A DNA stretch of 64,000 nt from Stenopsyche tienmushanensis (Eukaryota; Arthropoda; Insecta; Trichoptera; Stenopsychidae), in contig WACJ01000107.1 of assembly GCA_008973525.1 (NCBI GenBank), forward strand, positions 310,001 to 374,000, in the 5' to 3' direction. The first letter of the stretch is position 1, and each line of letters starts with the position of its first letter. The position numbers were made by a program, and so were the translations under genes. This document shows, in pieces, positions 1 through 12,645 of the stretch. The notes beneath the pieces are model-generated. The model saw only the letters and a program-made list of their open reading frames with translations. It had not been told where the DNA came from and ran no database searches.

Positions 1-2608
1 AGTTACTTTCTGATCTGGAACAAATTATAAAGGTTCTAAAAAAAATTACCTTAAATACCCGTAGTTCTCAATTTACGACTTTGTGCTTGGTTACTTCAAA
101 CACTAAAGAAATTCATGTAGAAACATCTAGGAAACTACCTCAGTTGTTTTGAGTTGAGGTCAACCTATACTGAGGCGATTTATAAATTTGGGCAGGACCA
201 ACTGTACAACTTAAACTTTTTTGTGCGGTAGATACAAAAAATCGCACAAAAAAAAGCTATAACTTACATAGAAAAAGTGAAGGTGTGTTCCGTGGATTTT
301 AAAAACCGCATAACTTTGAAACAGCTATATAAAATATATCCAAAATCGCATAAAAAAATAATATTTTTGGTAATTTTTAAAGGATGTCTGACATCTGGAA
401 TCTCAAATGCCAGACATCCAGTAGAGAAATACTAATTATTTTAATTATAACCTATCATCGCTGTGTAATAATTTTTAAACTCGCTCTCTTCTTCGGAAGA
501 TTTGGTATCTCCAGTGTTAATATCAAAAATAAATCACAAAATGGCGACTGTTTAAAAAAATTCAGTCAAGTCATTTTTTCAGCCTTATTTTGTCAGTTTT
601 TTTTAATAGTTAAAAATAAATCTGGTAGGAATAATAGAGGGTTATATAGAAAAGATTCGTACCCAGTTTGAATTAAATTAATTAATTAAAACTTGAGATA
701 TGATGTCATCCATGTTGAAAAAAGTATTTTCGAGAAAAACGCGTTAAAAGATTTTATTATGGCTGGACCGGCCAAGTTGCCGCATCACTAAAATAGCTAT
801 AACTCCGTAAATAGTTGGAATTTTGGAAATTCCTGCTTTAAAAAATCGCATAACTTCGAAATCGCACAAAAAGAGGTTTGAATGTAATTTACTGATATCA
901 CGTTAAAATTTGAACAAATAAGTTGCTTCCTCGTAGATTCTCTCTTATTTGAAAATTTATTTTTAAACTGGAAAGCAGTGGGGAAATCATTTATTAATGA
1001 ATTGCACGACATTTTCCAAAATTTGAATGGCATCTTCATTGTCAACATCCAGGTTGAATTATTAAGCAATCTACATTTGTATACATATAAAGATTATATT
1101 ATAGAGGTTTTGATGGCGAAATTAAATCTGTATATTCGTATGATGGTATTTATATGAGAGCTGACGATAGCATTGTCAGCAGGGTGTTATAGAATAATTT
1201 AAAAAATGCTTAGACGTTATGAAAATCCCTTTACAAAATATGCAAAGTTATTAATTAACAAGCAACGAATTTTTATATTAAGGAAACATTTGGAAAATTT
1301 CGCAAAAAATGCTATAGAATACACATCAAGTGGAAAATTAAGCTGAAATATGAAATTCGGAATGTTTGACATGAGCTTCGAATTACCACTCACCATCGGT
1401 GCTCATCAAGCAGTCTGAAAACTAAGATGCTATATTCTGTTCAGGAAGCTAAACAGAGCAACCCGATATCTCCGATAATGGACTTTTACATTTCGTATTC
1501 CGCATTAGCTCAGTTTCAGTAACGCGATACGTTGGAAAGTCGTTGATTTTGATACGAGGGTGAAATTTTCATGTGTGTAGTTTCCTCGTCTTTTTAATTA
1601 ACTCCGGGCGGGTTTTTGTGCCGGCGCTTAATTTTTTAACCCCGGGGAAATTTCGTCATAAAAATGTGCCGGAATTTCGAACCGGAAATGGTTCGGATTC
1701 GTCGAAAATTGCCGAATCCGGTTGCAATCGGAAGACACTGCAATGCAGTAATAAATCTAACGGCATGCGACAAAACGGATGTGCGCCTCAAAAGCAACTT
1801 TTCCATGGAGATAACTCAAATCATTCAGCGCCATCCGCTTCCTTAATTCCTCTGCTGAATGTTGAAAATATGCCCAATTATAATTTATTGACGACAAAAT
1901 CTATCTACTTTCAACTTGATAACAAGTATAAATGCGAGATTGTGTTAAATTTGATTAGTTGGATAATGTTCACAGGTTGTCAGGAGCATCAGATTTACAT
2001 CGGTACAGCTGAAGATTATCTTATAATACAAAATTATACACTTGTATTAAAAAAGTTTGGTAAAGTGATTTGGATACAGGATTCATCCAGGCCAATCAAA
2101 TCTTTATTTTTATCCACCCACGTAAGTCAATGTCAAATCGAGATATTATTTTAGTATATGCCAAAATTATTATCGAATCACTGGCAGATTTATTTACTTT
2201 TCTATTCCATTTCCATTTGATCATATTTGCCTATTCGGTTATTTTTTGTTAAGTAATTTAAAAAGTTCATTTTGGTTTTCAAACTAGTTTTGACAGTTTG
2301 TGCGGAACCCACTTGTCCAGCATTTTTATCTTTCCTATTTCGACATTATTATGCCTTTTTTGAAATCGATCTTTCTCCGAATGTTCAGTTAATATTTCCC
2401 AGTTTAAACTCATACAAAAAGCCAGCGGATATATTTTTGTTGGCGCCATTCTGTTGAAATTCATTGAAAACAATCTCAATAGCAGAATTGACTCAATATT
2501 TTAAAAAGAAATTGAAGAATACATTATAAATTAAGCGAAATTCCAAGTCTAAAATTTGGATTATTAGCGAAAGCTTCCACTTAACGCGAATTGACTCAAT
2601 CCGCGAAC
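1..2608. other. Intergenic, no gene recognised
   Basis: I see no conserved coding signal here. The longest open frame (193 codons, 1573-2154, +) resembles no family I know and is short enough to be chance. Short related motifs of the type 'aatcgcataacttcgaaa' recur around 200-360 and 790-870, which suggests an old decayed repeat. A 9-bp inverted repeat sits at 382-390/411-419. Confidence 0.5.
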
Positions 2609-2907
2609 ATGAACCCAGCAGGAGGTTCGAAATATTGGATGGAGTTAAAATTGAATTCTAATTTTGCATCTCAAATGCCAAAAAAACGCAATCGGAAACC
2701 CGTTTTTTACATTTTAATGTAATTAATAAAACATATTTGTATATTGGGTTTTTTAAGATTTACGCGAGTCATGTTTATATGATTTTAATTACCTAAAACT
2801 TTAGAAAACGGGTTTTCAATCGCGTTTTTTTTTTAGATTTTTAAGAGGCAAAATTATAATTAAACTTTTACTTTTATCCAATATTTCGAAACACCTAACG
2901 GGTTCAT
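2609..2907. repeat. Foldback element (long inverted repeat)
   Basis: The sequence from ATGAACCC at 2609 to GGGTTCAT at 2907 folds back on itself. The left arm is about 2609-2745 and the right arm about 2760-2907. Reverse-complementing the right arm gives the left arm with scattered mismatches; the matching blocks include 'gaaatattgga' and 'aaaacgc..t..aaacccgtttt'. Almost no unpaired spacer is left. This is the structure of a foldback MITE. A transcript would form a hairpin of roughly 130-140 imperfect base pairs. No open frame is involved. Confidence 0.75.
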
Positions 2908-3368
2908 TTTTCAGTGTCCATATTTTCAATAATCCTTGAAAATATGGAGAGAGTTTAAACTAGAGAACATTTTAAAGCTAAATTAAGTTGAGATTTCTCA
3001 TTCGTTTGCACATTTTATGTGACTTCGGAAGCTCAGAGGTAATTTTTTAAAAACCAATTGCATAAAATAATGATTAATTTAGATCGAAAATACACTGAAA
3101 AATACAAAAACAGTTATTTCGTGTTATTACGACCGCAGATTAAAAAGTTATGACTATTAAAAGATGAAATTTAGGGTATTTTTTCAAAATATAGAAAAAA
3201 AAATCTATTTCAATAACCCTGACACTTGCGACATATGATCTATGTGTAAAATGTAGCAAAAGACACCCCTAATTCTCTAAAAAAATATGTCTGATTTGAC
3301 TAGGTATTTGATGTAGAAAATTTCTTAACTCAAATAAATTCCAAATTTCATTTTCTTGGATAGAAATA

Positions 3369-3933
3369 CAGTAGAATTTTGATTATCCGGATTTTTTATT
3401 ATCCGAATTGTTCAAAATAAATCAAAAAATAATAATTTGCTGATTTGCACATGGAGAATTGTGTTCACTTTTGCTCACGTACATGATGGATTGCATATTA
3501 CGAAGATTACTAATTTTTTAATATCAGAATATGGAAGCTCAAAGCGAAAAGTGAAAAAATCAGGAAATGCAGAACTTGAAGAGTGTATTTTTATATAGTT
3601 CATATCAATACAAAGACGATTAACTGGATAGCCAATATCTGGTTCATTATTGTGTGAAAAAGCAATATTTTTCAATACAAAATTAAATGGAGATTCCACC
3701 TTTAAAGCAAATTCTGACTGGTTTGAAAACCTAAAGCCAAAATCGATCATTGTTTTTTTTTATTAATAAAATAATAATTTATTACATATAATGAAAATCT
3801 AGACAAATAGAAAATTATTCATATTGTATATTCTCTGTTTTTCCTGTCAATTATGATTATTTTCGATTATCCGGATTTTCGTTATCTGGACTACTTTCAT
3901 CTCCAATTAGTCTGGATAATCGAAGTTCTACTG
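3369..3933 (+). mobile_element. pogo/Tigger-like DNA transposon remnant
   Basis: The element is bounded by TA dinucleotides (3367-3368 and 3934-3935) and pogo-type inverted ends. The left end begins CAGTAGAATTTTGATTATCC and the right end closes with GATAATCGAAGTTCTACTG. Inside, plus-strand codons at about 3555-3745 read like the CENP-B/Tigger helix-turn-helix region (NTKLNGDSTFKA), interrupted by stops. The catalytic DDE region is gone. The same protein segment and the same right end recur at 49.2-50.95 kb, so both belong to one family. Confidence 0.75.
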
Positions 3934-3935
3934 TA

Positions 3936-6438
3936 TATCAATGATTCAGCTGACAGTCAATGAAAAAAAAATAGCCACGTTTGTTTGAAGATCGTCGATA
4001 AAATGTATCCAAAAATATATACGCTTGGAAGTCCATGTCAAAATATTAAATTATAATCCCACAGACGGGAATGCAAACAAACACCATTTAAAATAAAATA
4101 TGTAAAACTAATTGCAAATTTTGTACAGTCTTTGAGCATTATATATTATGTGAGCGTTCCCATACAAACATAAACGACAAGAAGACGACTCACTTGGGCT
4201 TTTATTAATATGTATTATTGAATATATAAGATCGTTTTATATCCCAAGCTAAAAATAATAATGGAAAAACACATTTATTCATTTTAGATGTATAACAAAG
4301 CATGTAGAAACAAATTATTATTTTTATAACAAAGATTTCTTTATCTGCTCTTTTATGAAATTCCATGAAACGTCTGCCCTCGAGGATGGCGATAAAATGA
4401 GGTACAAGAGTTTTGATATTTTTCTTCGTCAATCCCACGGAGGATTGTTGTAAGCTTTCGTTAAAAAATAATATAAACCCACATTTATACACATTTCTTT
4501 TTTAGACAATCGCTACCTACATTTTGAACTTTCTCGCTGGCAAACAGTTTCATCTCAAATTGCGTAGAACTAATCGCCTTTTGCCTCGATTCCCTCATCA
4601 TTCCAATCGTAAAGGTCCTCTCTTAACAGATTGATTTAATTTTCTTCTCTTAAAAGAATCGAGATCGAATTTTCAGTCCGTCAAATAGAACTTGATACCG
4701 GAGATAAATCCTGACCCACATTTAGCAAGTCCGATCGTAAAACGACGCCGAAGAGATTTTAAATCCGCCTATTGAACTATATTTAAATAACCTACATATG
4801 TTTTGTAATAAAATGCAGGCCATTTAATATAATTTTATCCCTGCAATGCAGAGGCTGCCGATGCTGTTCCCATGACCGATGCATCGTTTGATTGTATCGA
4901 CATTCGACGAAATTCTGGTCTCATTTAATCTAAGAGGGTCCCATCAAAAATTCATCATCCAAAAATGGAATTTATATTAATAAATGGCTTTCAATTGCTA
5001 TGGGACCTAAAATTTGTACGTGGAACATATGCACTGAAACGAAAATAGAGTCAAATTATGTAAATTGCACAAATTTCATAATTAAACAAGCACGAAACAG
5101 CAAACTGCGTAGGAGCGATAAAAATGTTGATTTAATTCTGGGTATATTTATAGCATAAGCGCATTTTATATTACACTAACATCTGACTGAAAATTGTGAA
5201 ATATAGCGATGGTAACCCATTTATCAAAGCCCTATTTATGCGTATTAACCTAATCTGGATAAAGTGTGGAACACAAATTCCTTCGTCGTATAAATAAAAT
5301 AGATTAATACTAAATTCGGGTATCCCGTGAATTGTCGCTAATCGCATTACAACAGCGAAGAACGATGTATGTATCTTTCTCGATGGATGTTAACCCTATG
5401 GATAAGGAAATCTGGAGACAGAGACGGGTGTCTTGCATGTCATATTACAATCATATATCGGTAGCAAGATCGCGCTGCAAAGGCACTCATACACGTTTTA
5501 ATGCTCGTTGTGAATTCGGCACAGATCAAAATGCGCCATTTTTTTAAATTATAGAAGGTATACATTTTCATAGATGTTTATTTATTATACCTTTTGTGTC
5601 ATCTATAGACATTTTTTAAAATCATTATGTACAATCATAATAAAACTCACAAATTACAATACTATATTCTTTCTGCTCACAATTCACTTTGTTACGAACG
5701 AGGTTTAAAAACAGAATGAGTGTCTAAAAGTTGAAGCTCGATTGAGTTCGTGTTGTCTTAAGAACAGGCGTTTGTTTTGATAATTAAGATACTCGCATAA
5801 TTCTTAGCGTTGACTTATTTTGTTATTCTCCTTTGATTGTTCTGGAATGGTGTCATCAACTGAATATCACCACTCTTTCTACTCAAAATCTACTCTTTCA
5901 GAAGTAAACTGGCGGGCTTGTACGGTAGCTCTGTCCTTTTATTTTCGCAACACATTAATAGGCAAAAATAACTGAACAGAAACACAACAGAAAACAGATG
6001 CCATGTAAATTAAACATTAAGAAATATTCCGAAGAAATGAAGGTATATTGTGTGCAGTGTGAAGGTTCATTTATTGAGCTTGGTTCATTATCAAGCTTAT
6101 TGCACGCTGCGGCGGAGTTGACAGAAAAGTAGATTTACATTAGAACACAGCATGTCTGCTTTCCAGTCCGAATGGGTAAGACCAACCCATTTCTTTAGCA
6201 ACATGCAATAAGAAATGACGACTCCACAATAAAAACTAAACGATGGCTGTGGGCTTCCACGACGCATTTTTGTGCTACTTGTGAAACTTGTAAAGACGCG
6301 GTAGAACAAATTGGCTTGAATGTCACGAAAAATGAAACTCCACGCGACAGTTGGTCGGAAAGAGATTGTAATCTCTCCGCCTCCGTCACACGAATCATAG
6401 AGAAGTTAAACGCATGCGCTGCGCCGCTTCTACCGGAT
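3936..6438. other. Intergenic, no gene recognised
   Basis: AT-rich DNA with only short unsupported frames. The 5332-5547 (+) and 6097-6470 (-) frames have no recognisable motifs. I see no RNA gene or complete repeat. Confidence 0.5.
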
Positions 6439-6640
6439 GTGTGTGTATCTAAATACGTAGCATAAAGCAACCACTACACCAGTAGCATGCCTATTTTATT
6501 ACATATTACACAATATGCAGCACAATATTTTAGTTAACAGTTTTTATGAACATATGGAAAAAAGCAATGCATAAAATCATTTTTTCCTAGTAACTAAGGA
6601 GTATCACTTATACTGCGCGAGATTCGCGCAAATTTGATTA
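6439..6640. repeat. Dispersed repeat, copy 1
   Basis: This segment is clearly related to 8711-8900 in the same orientation. Shared blocks include 'agcataaagcaaccactaca', the run around 'ttttagttaaca', and 'aagg/agtatcactt..ac..gcga'. No open frame or terminal inverted repeat is evident, so its class is not determined. Confidence 0.6.
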
Positions 6641-6765
6641 CATGTTTCAAATAAAAATCAAGTCATAAAAACATACATTTGAATTTATTGTAAATTGCAA
6701 TGCGGTTTTAATGCAAAACTAATTATAGAATTTGCTCTTTGTAGCAATAAAACAATGTACATTCC

Positions 6766-7069
6766 CAGTGGTGGATTTAGCACTTGAGAGGTCCTTGGTC
6801 TAATTTAAGTTTGAGACACCTTGGAACCATTTGGTTTTTAGCCTAAACATTCAAATCCTTCGGCCCTCGGTATGCGCGGTTTCCTATTACGATTTCACTA
6901 TTACGCAGCATGTAGGCGGCCTAGTTTTTTAATTGAAGGTTTTTATTTCAACTACGATTTTTACATGCCGCGTAAAAGTGGACCCGTGGATCAAAAACTT
7001 TTTAAGGTCCTCCGAAATTTTCAGGTCCGGGGTGCGCGTCTTCTGTGCCTAGAAGTAAATCCGCCACTG
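6766..7069. mobile_element. hAT-like MITE (CAGTGGYGGATTTA ends)
   Basis: The 304-bp unit starts CAGTGGTGGATTTA and ends TAAATCCGCCACTG, an inverted pair of about 14 bp with one mismatch. The flanks are tacattcc and tatattct, an imperfect 8-bp duplication as expected of hAT elements. Its interior (about 6868-6985) is the reverse complement of the right part of the dispersed repeat at 46.38-46.49 kb. It has no transposase and is non-autonomous. Confidence 0.7.
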
Positions 7070-7077
7070 TATATTCT

Positions 7078-8710
7078 CCATATATGGTATTGCAGATATT
7101 TCGTGAAAGATAGCTGTCCTACATTTCGTATAATCTATGGTTACCTAAAGCGCCAAATTTGAATATCTATTACATAAGGGTAATTTCTACATTACAGAGT
7201 CACCAGTGGTTAAATAATTAATATGGAAATTACGAATGGTAAATGTAGCTAGAGAAATACCACCGACAGTCGTAGAAAACAAATCAGTAAACGGCACTTC
7301 TTAGCATACATAGCATGCAAACAATACATTATTTAATTTAAAAACGTCAAACGATTAAAAATGGTCGAGCGCTCTTAATAGCACTTGTGACGTCCATGAG
7401 CGTGCGTATTAAGCGACGCCGTAATTAACGGCGGAATGCTTATTGAATTTGTTTCATTTTAGATTTAAAAATATATCTCATAAATAAGTCAACGAAAATA
7501 AATTGGAGCGACCAAAACGTAAGAAAATAATTAAGGGAAGGTGATTGTTTTGGCGCCATTGCCTACAAAACTTCCGGAATGGCGACAGTACGGAAATTTT
7601 ATTAGGCACACCACAGCAGGGGGTTCCGATGACTCACAGGCTTCTGCGAGAAATATATTCGGAACAGTGGTGTTTTTTTACGAAGAGTGAATTTTTCGTT
7701 AAAAAAAAGCAATGAAAAGAGGCCCACCCGCTCTTTGCAAAAGAGCATTATCCTCGACGAGGCGATGACCCACATCCTGTCACGTGCTGTATTTATAAGG
7801 ATGCCCCAATAAAAGAAAGTCCTTTCCCGTATAGGGGAGATAATATAGCGGATAGAGGAACAAAGGATATAACGCAGGTGCTTCATTAAGTATGAATTTC
7901 ACCAGCGATCGATCCGTCAAAAACGCGACCACAATTTCGACTAATTAATAAATTAGGCGGAAAGAGCAACTTTATAATAATCGCCTGTTATAACATCGTT
8001 AGTTTTGATGATACGAAAGTAACGACTGTAAATATTTGAGGTACACTGACGCAAATGCACGAGTGTGTTAACTCGTTTAACGCTTTTAATTCAATCACGG
8101 AAACCTCGACCTGGTTTAAAAAATATATTGCAATAACATAAATAAACGCGATGAATTCGACAGAAATTATATATATAATTGGAAGAAATATAATTGTATT
8201 TTAAATGAATTTAAATCAATCGGCCTGACATCGAACGTATAGGGGTGGCTTTGCACAAGTGTTTAAATGTATTACCAACATGACGATGCGAATATTGCTC
8301 TTTATTTAAATCAATCGTTTGTCGATGGTCACGAATAAAATTAAAAGCATAAAAAACTCATAATTTATTTCATCAACATGCGAATATAAAAATATTATTG
8401 TTTCCTGTCAAGAACAAAAAATATGCCATTTCAACGTTCATCAACAGAACATTGGATTTATAAATTATCTATAATTATTATTTAAATTGCATTTTTTTGT
8501 CTCAAATTATATCTTTAAAAAAATTTGAAGCTTGGAGAATGGATATGGCCATCAAAATAAAAATAAACACATAATTTCCTGATTACAATATTCCAAAAAA
8601 TAACACAGATTACTGAAAAATTAAAAGTTACTATCCTTTTTTTCAATGTGAAATTTGTAAATGTGCCTCATAGACAACATAGATACGCACATGCGCCGTG
8701 CCGTCTTTAT
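7078..8710. other. Intergenic, no gene recognised
   Basis: No conserved frame, RNA gene or complete mobile element was recognised. The minus frame at 7602-7886 has no family resemblance. Confidence 0.5.
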
Positions 8711-8900
8711 TGTGTGTGAGTCTATGAATAGCATAAAGCAACCACTACATCACTAGCAAGCCTTTTTAATTTTATTGTATAAAATACAAAGCAGTCTTTT
8801 AGTTAACAAATAGAAAAAATATTGAATAAAATCAACTTTTCCTGAGAGCTAAGAAGTTTCACTTCTACCGAGCGAAACTCTTGCACATTTGTTTATAAAT
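8711..8900. repeat. Dispersed repeat, copy 2
   Basis: Direct-orientation relative of 6439-6640, sharing 'agcataaagcaaccactaca', the 'cttttagttaaca' block and the closing 'tcacttctaccgagcga' type motif. Function and class are unknown. Confidence 0.6.
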
Positions 8901-9402
8901 TAAATATTATTTGTGAGGTGGATAAAAATTGATGGTTTACAGCCATTCCATTTCCTGCTTAATCAATTGCTTATGTTGACAATCTATTATAATAGATACC
9001 ATCATTATCATATCTTATCTATAAGCAGTCCACTACAGAACTATAACATCTTCAAGACTCATTTTAAATTTGACGATAATAATTACACCTATCTAGTTTA
9101 AATAAGTCAGGTATAACATTTTTATGTAAGCAACTCTACATTCCACATGAAGCAATAAAGAAATCAGCAAACCTAAAAAGAAGATAATATTCACAAAGTA
9201 TCTCAACTGGTTTCACACTTCATAATCTAAATACTTTCATCAGGATCTTTTTGTTTTTCAACATCTACAGTGCAAATCTTTTTAAAGCGAAATGTCACGC
9301 AGTCGCAAAAGATCCGATTTCATCTACATGGGATACTGTTTAAAATATTAATAAATAATTAATCTGTACTATCTTCAGTTGAAACAATTTAAAAGTATCC
9401 TA

Positions 9403-10110
9403 ATTAGGGAATCCAATCCTGGGATCCCGAATCCCTGACAGTTTTAGGTGCTCATGAATCCCGGGATTAGTAAACGTAATCCCAAAAAATTCGAGATTGA
9501 AATCTTTATCTAACAGAAATTGTACACCTCACCAACGGGAAGAAGGCTACTAAATTGAGACATTCCCGCCGAAATCTGGACGCATGGAAACAGCGGCGTA
9601 ACTACTAATTGGCAAACTTAGACGACACCTAAGGGCAATAACTGTCTAATCTATGTATATATATATATACAGTACATATATGTTTTCAAATTGTTATATT
9701 AATCATTCCTTACCGATGATGTATTTACTACACCTCGACTCTTATAATGGGAATATCGATATGAAATATAATAGATACGAGGTTCAGAACTTTTGTATTT
9801 CTCTGTAATATAATTACGAATCACATCAAAGTAATATAGTATATAAGTATTCATCTGCAGCAACGGAAATAAATAATTTGTCGGGGAATCGGGAATTTTG
9901 CGAGTTTTAGTCCGTATCTCAGCAGAAAGGAATTTTATCAGTCACATTGATGGTGTTATATGAAAATGGGGGTTCACGCGGCCATCAACTCGAACTAGCA
10001 TTTAAATATCTGATGATGATACCTCCAACGTGTGTGGAGGCTGAGCGTGCATTTTCATCAGCAATTACAACAGCAACCTATTTCGTGCGAAGCATTTTTA
10101 ACGAAAATTG
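9403..10110 (+). pseudogene. hAT transposase remnant, dimerisation domain
   Basis: The unit opens with 'attagggaatccaatcctgg'. It runs, with scattered differences, as the reverse complement of 16.83-17.31 kb. Near its end (about 10020-10065) plus-strand codons read IPPTCVEAERAFSSAI, the start of the hAT family C-terminal dimerisation domain. The rest of the transposase has decayed. An internal block beginning cagcggcgtaact (about 9590) has the look of a hAT terminal repeat, so the unit may itself be composite. No intact product can be made. Confidence 0.7.
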
Positions 10111-10350
10111 AATGCTGGTTACGCTCTGCGATACTTTTGCAGAGTTCCGTCGCGTATTTGCGATCGAATTCCTGTGATTCAGAAAGAGCGTACTTATATA
10201 CAGAGATGGAGGGAGTATCTTGCGTACATCGTCCGATTGTATAGATCGATAACCCAAATTTATCAACTAATAATAACCCAAATTAATCGATTTCAAGTGT
10301 ATTGTTTATGTTTATGCGAAGAAATGAACGAATATTGTATGCTATCGGCA

Positions 10351-10480
10351 GTGTTTATTTATATAAATACAAGCTTCATACACGCCGCGCTGTCCTGACA
10401 GATAAGTGGATTTGTACGAAAGTGGTGGACATACGAATATAGCATTTATGTTTATGATGATTTAAAATTAGCTCACTACT
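10351..10480 (-). repeat. Fragment of TTAA-type repeat (family C)
   Basis: The reverse complement matches 15890-16015: 'gagtagtgagctaattt', a variable middle, 'aaatccacttatct', and '..cgtatgaagctt'. The other copy begins with TTAACCCTTT, the form of piggyBac-like termini. Here that terminus is degraded. Confidence 0.6.
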
Positions 10481-12632
10481 CATTAAAAGACGATTTCTGC
10501 TCAGCATCCAGAAGCTAACAAGCAAATACATTTCTTGCATCGACATGTTAGCGTGTATCTACCAATTTAGAATTTGAAACAACGTTTCAGATTTTAAATA
10601 TATTTTTTTAGTTTTAAACTCTCGATGAGCTATCAAGATATATTTTAGAGCAGTTAGCTTAAATTTAAATCCATGATGCCGTATAATCAAAATTTTGGTA
10701 AATAAATTAAATTCACTAGACATAAATTTTGAACCGACTTATGATATTCTTAATCAGTCCCTTGAGATGCTTAGGACGAAGCTTAGACTTTAAAGCAGTT
10801 TATATAATTTGAGTGCTTATTATTAAATTTATCAACTGATATCTACTCAAGCCTAGTTTAGAGACTCGCTAGTGCCGTTTAAAGATAATCGAATTCTTTT
10901 AAGTTAGTCATAAAGACGAGATAAACCGAGCTCATGAATAAATGCGTCGCGCAATCACCGAGCTGATGTATAATAAGATTATTCGTCCGCAGTAATAAGA
11001 GTTCAGCCGGCTCGCAAGAGCCGGTTGTTAAAATTCTATGAATTCAGATCCTCATTACGAACTAACAGTTAACTTTTTATTACAGAAAGTCAATATGGAA
11101 ATATTTGAATAAAGCTGAATAAACGGCTTCGCATGTTATTAAGTAAATGTGTTTACATTGATGATGCAAAATTTGAATAGGGGAGATGATGGGGGTTTGT
11201 ATAGATCCGGGGGTATAGTGCTCGAGTTTACCTGCAGAAGCACGTGACAGTCTCTTCGACGTCAAGAGGCAGGGCGAAGCCTCTGGGCGGAGGACCTACG
11301 CTGGTATATCTGATGTTGAGGGCCCTCGCAGCGACGCCCCGGGCTGTCAGGTTGCCGAACATTGTGGAGGGCCACATGACACCACTCACTGCCACTGCCG
11401 TCCGTCATACAACCACTCACAATACAACGCACAATTAGCACTTTGTAACTATTCGTATCGAACATACGCTACAAAATCACACTTTAAATGGAAAAAAAAT
11501 CATTATCACATATGGCGCTGTTTCCCAAAATAGCATTGTTCGCAAGCGGTCGCTTGTTTTTCTCGCTTTTCTAGCACTTCTACAAAAGAATACTTGTTAT
11601 ACACATTGCATGGACGATAGAAACTTATGGAAATGTGGCAATCTAACGCAAAAGACCATATCAATCTGTGTCAATATATATTTTCAATGAAAATCACATA
11701 TAGAGATCATTGCTGTTGATGATAACAGGCGATTAAAGATTGATCACAATGGAGCCTGACTTAATTTCATAAATTCTATCTTGAGTTTTTGGCCTCTACT
11801 TTATTGCTATTATCATAAACAGAGCTTCGAACCGTTATATTTGTCATTTCGGTGTTGGTTTCGGTTACGTTCCTAACATTTATATCAATTCGATTAAGAT
11901 TTTCGTTCCGGGGAAAATAACGGTTTTACGCGATTTCGTTCCAGTTTAAAGCACTGATCATAAGTCTACTGCCACTTCGATGTATCTTTTTAAGAGATCA
12001 AAGAGCCTATCAGTAATTAAATGCTTCAAAAACTCTTCAGATGACATAAAAATGGAAATAAAAACATGATATTGTAAAGCAAATACACCCCAACATGGAA
12101 CCATTGTTAGTCTGGGGGAAGAGCAATTCGCGAGTGTAACAGCGATCTTTTTCCTCCCTTCAAGATGTCAAGATGTCAGCAGTCCTCTGACCGAGGATCG
12201 ATTATAAAGACCTTGGCTATCATCACCCTATCATCTTCCACTTTATCAGACCATCCATTTTTATAATACAGTACGTGTACTAAAATATATATATATAGAA
12301 AATTTAGAGTCCTTGGTGTTTATAAGAAAGCGATCTGAATTCATATTTCAGATCATATTATAAGACTGCAGTTTGAAAGAATAAGACTTTCAAAGCTAAA
12401 CACAAAACAGTTGCATATAGAGTAGATCATTTTAAATTAAGTTAAGATAAAGCTGGTCGTATTATTGGTTATTAAGGTTCTGTGTCGGAGACAGACGAGT
12501 GGAGTGAGATTCTGGGATCTCCGTTACAGTTAAAATTAGAGTAAAAGTTTGTGAAAGTTAAGCGAATCCTTTTTGATCTACGAACTGATCTCTGCCTCAC
12601 AAGGGAACCTTGTGACACGTGATTGTCGACTA
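10481..12632. other. Intergenic, no gene recognised
   Basis: AT-rich sequence with three small points of interest. A GCAA-capped hairpin lies at 11005-11026. A GC-richer patch of unknown origin lies at about 11244-11440; open frames exist there on both strands but neither resembles a family I know. A hAT-type MITE fragment lies at 11821-11950 and is listed separately. Confidence 0.5.
11821..11950. repeat. hAT-type MITE fragment (CTTCGAACCG end)
   Basis: The block starts agcttcgaaccgttat and contains the recurrent 'tttcggttacgttcc' and 'ttttcgttccgg' motifs. Related blocks are at 43785-43905 and 55776-55885, and a 67-bp complete version is at 17984-18050. The complete version shows CAGGGC termini. 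Confidence 0.55.
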
Positions 12633-12645
12633 GTATCGAAAGGGT

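Noticed and set aside
1573..2154. 193-codon plus-strand frame
   Set aside because: No domain, no splice context and no similarity to any family I know. The sequence reads as random translation.
9655..9690. (TA)n tract as a CRISPR-like or regulatory repeat
   Set aside because: A simple microsatellite. There are no regularly spaced repeats or spacers anywhere in the window.
11244..11465. GC-richer open frames on both strands
   Set aside because: Neither translation resembles a known protein or LINE segment, and no splice signals support an exon.
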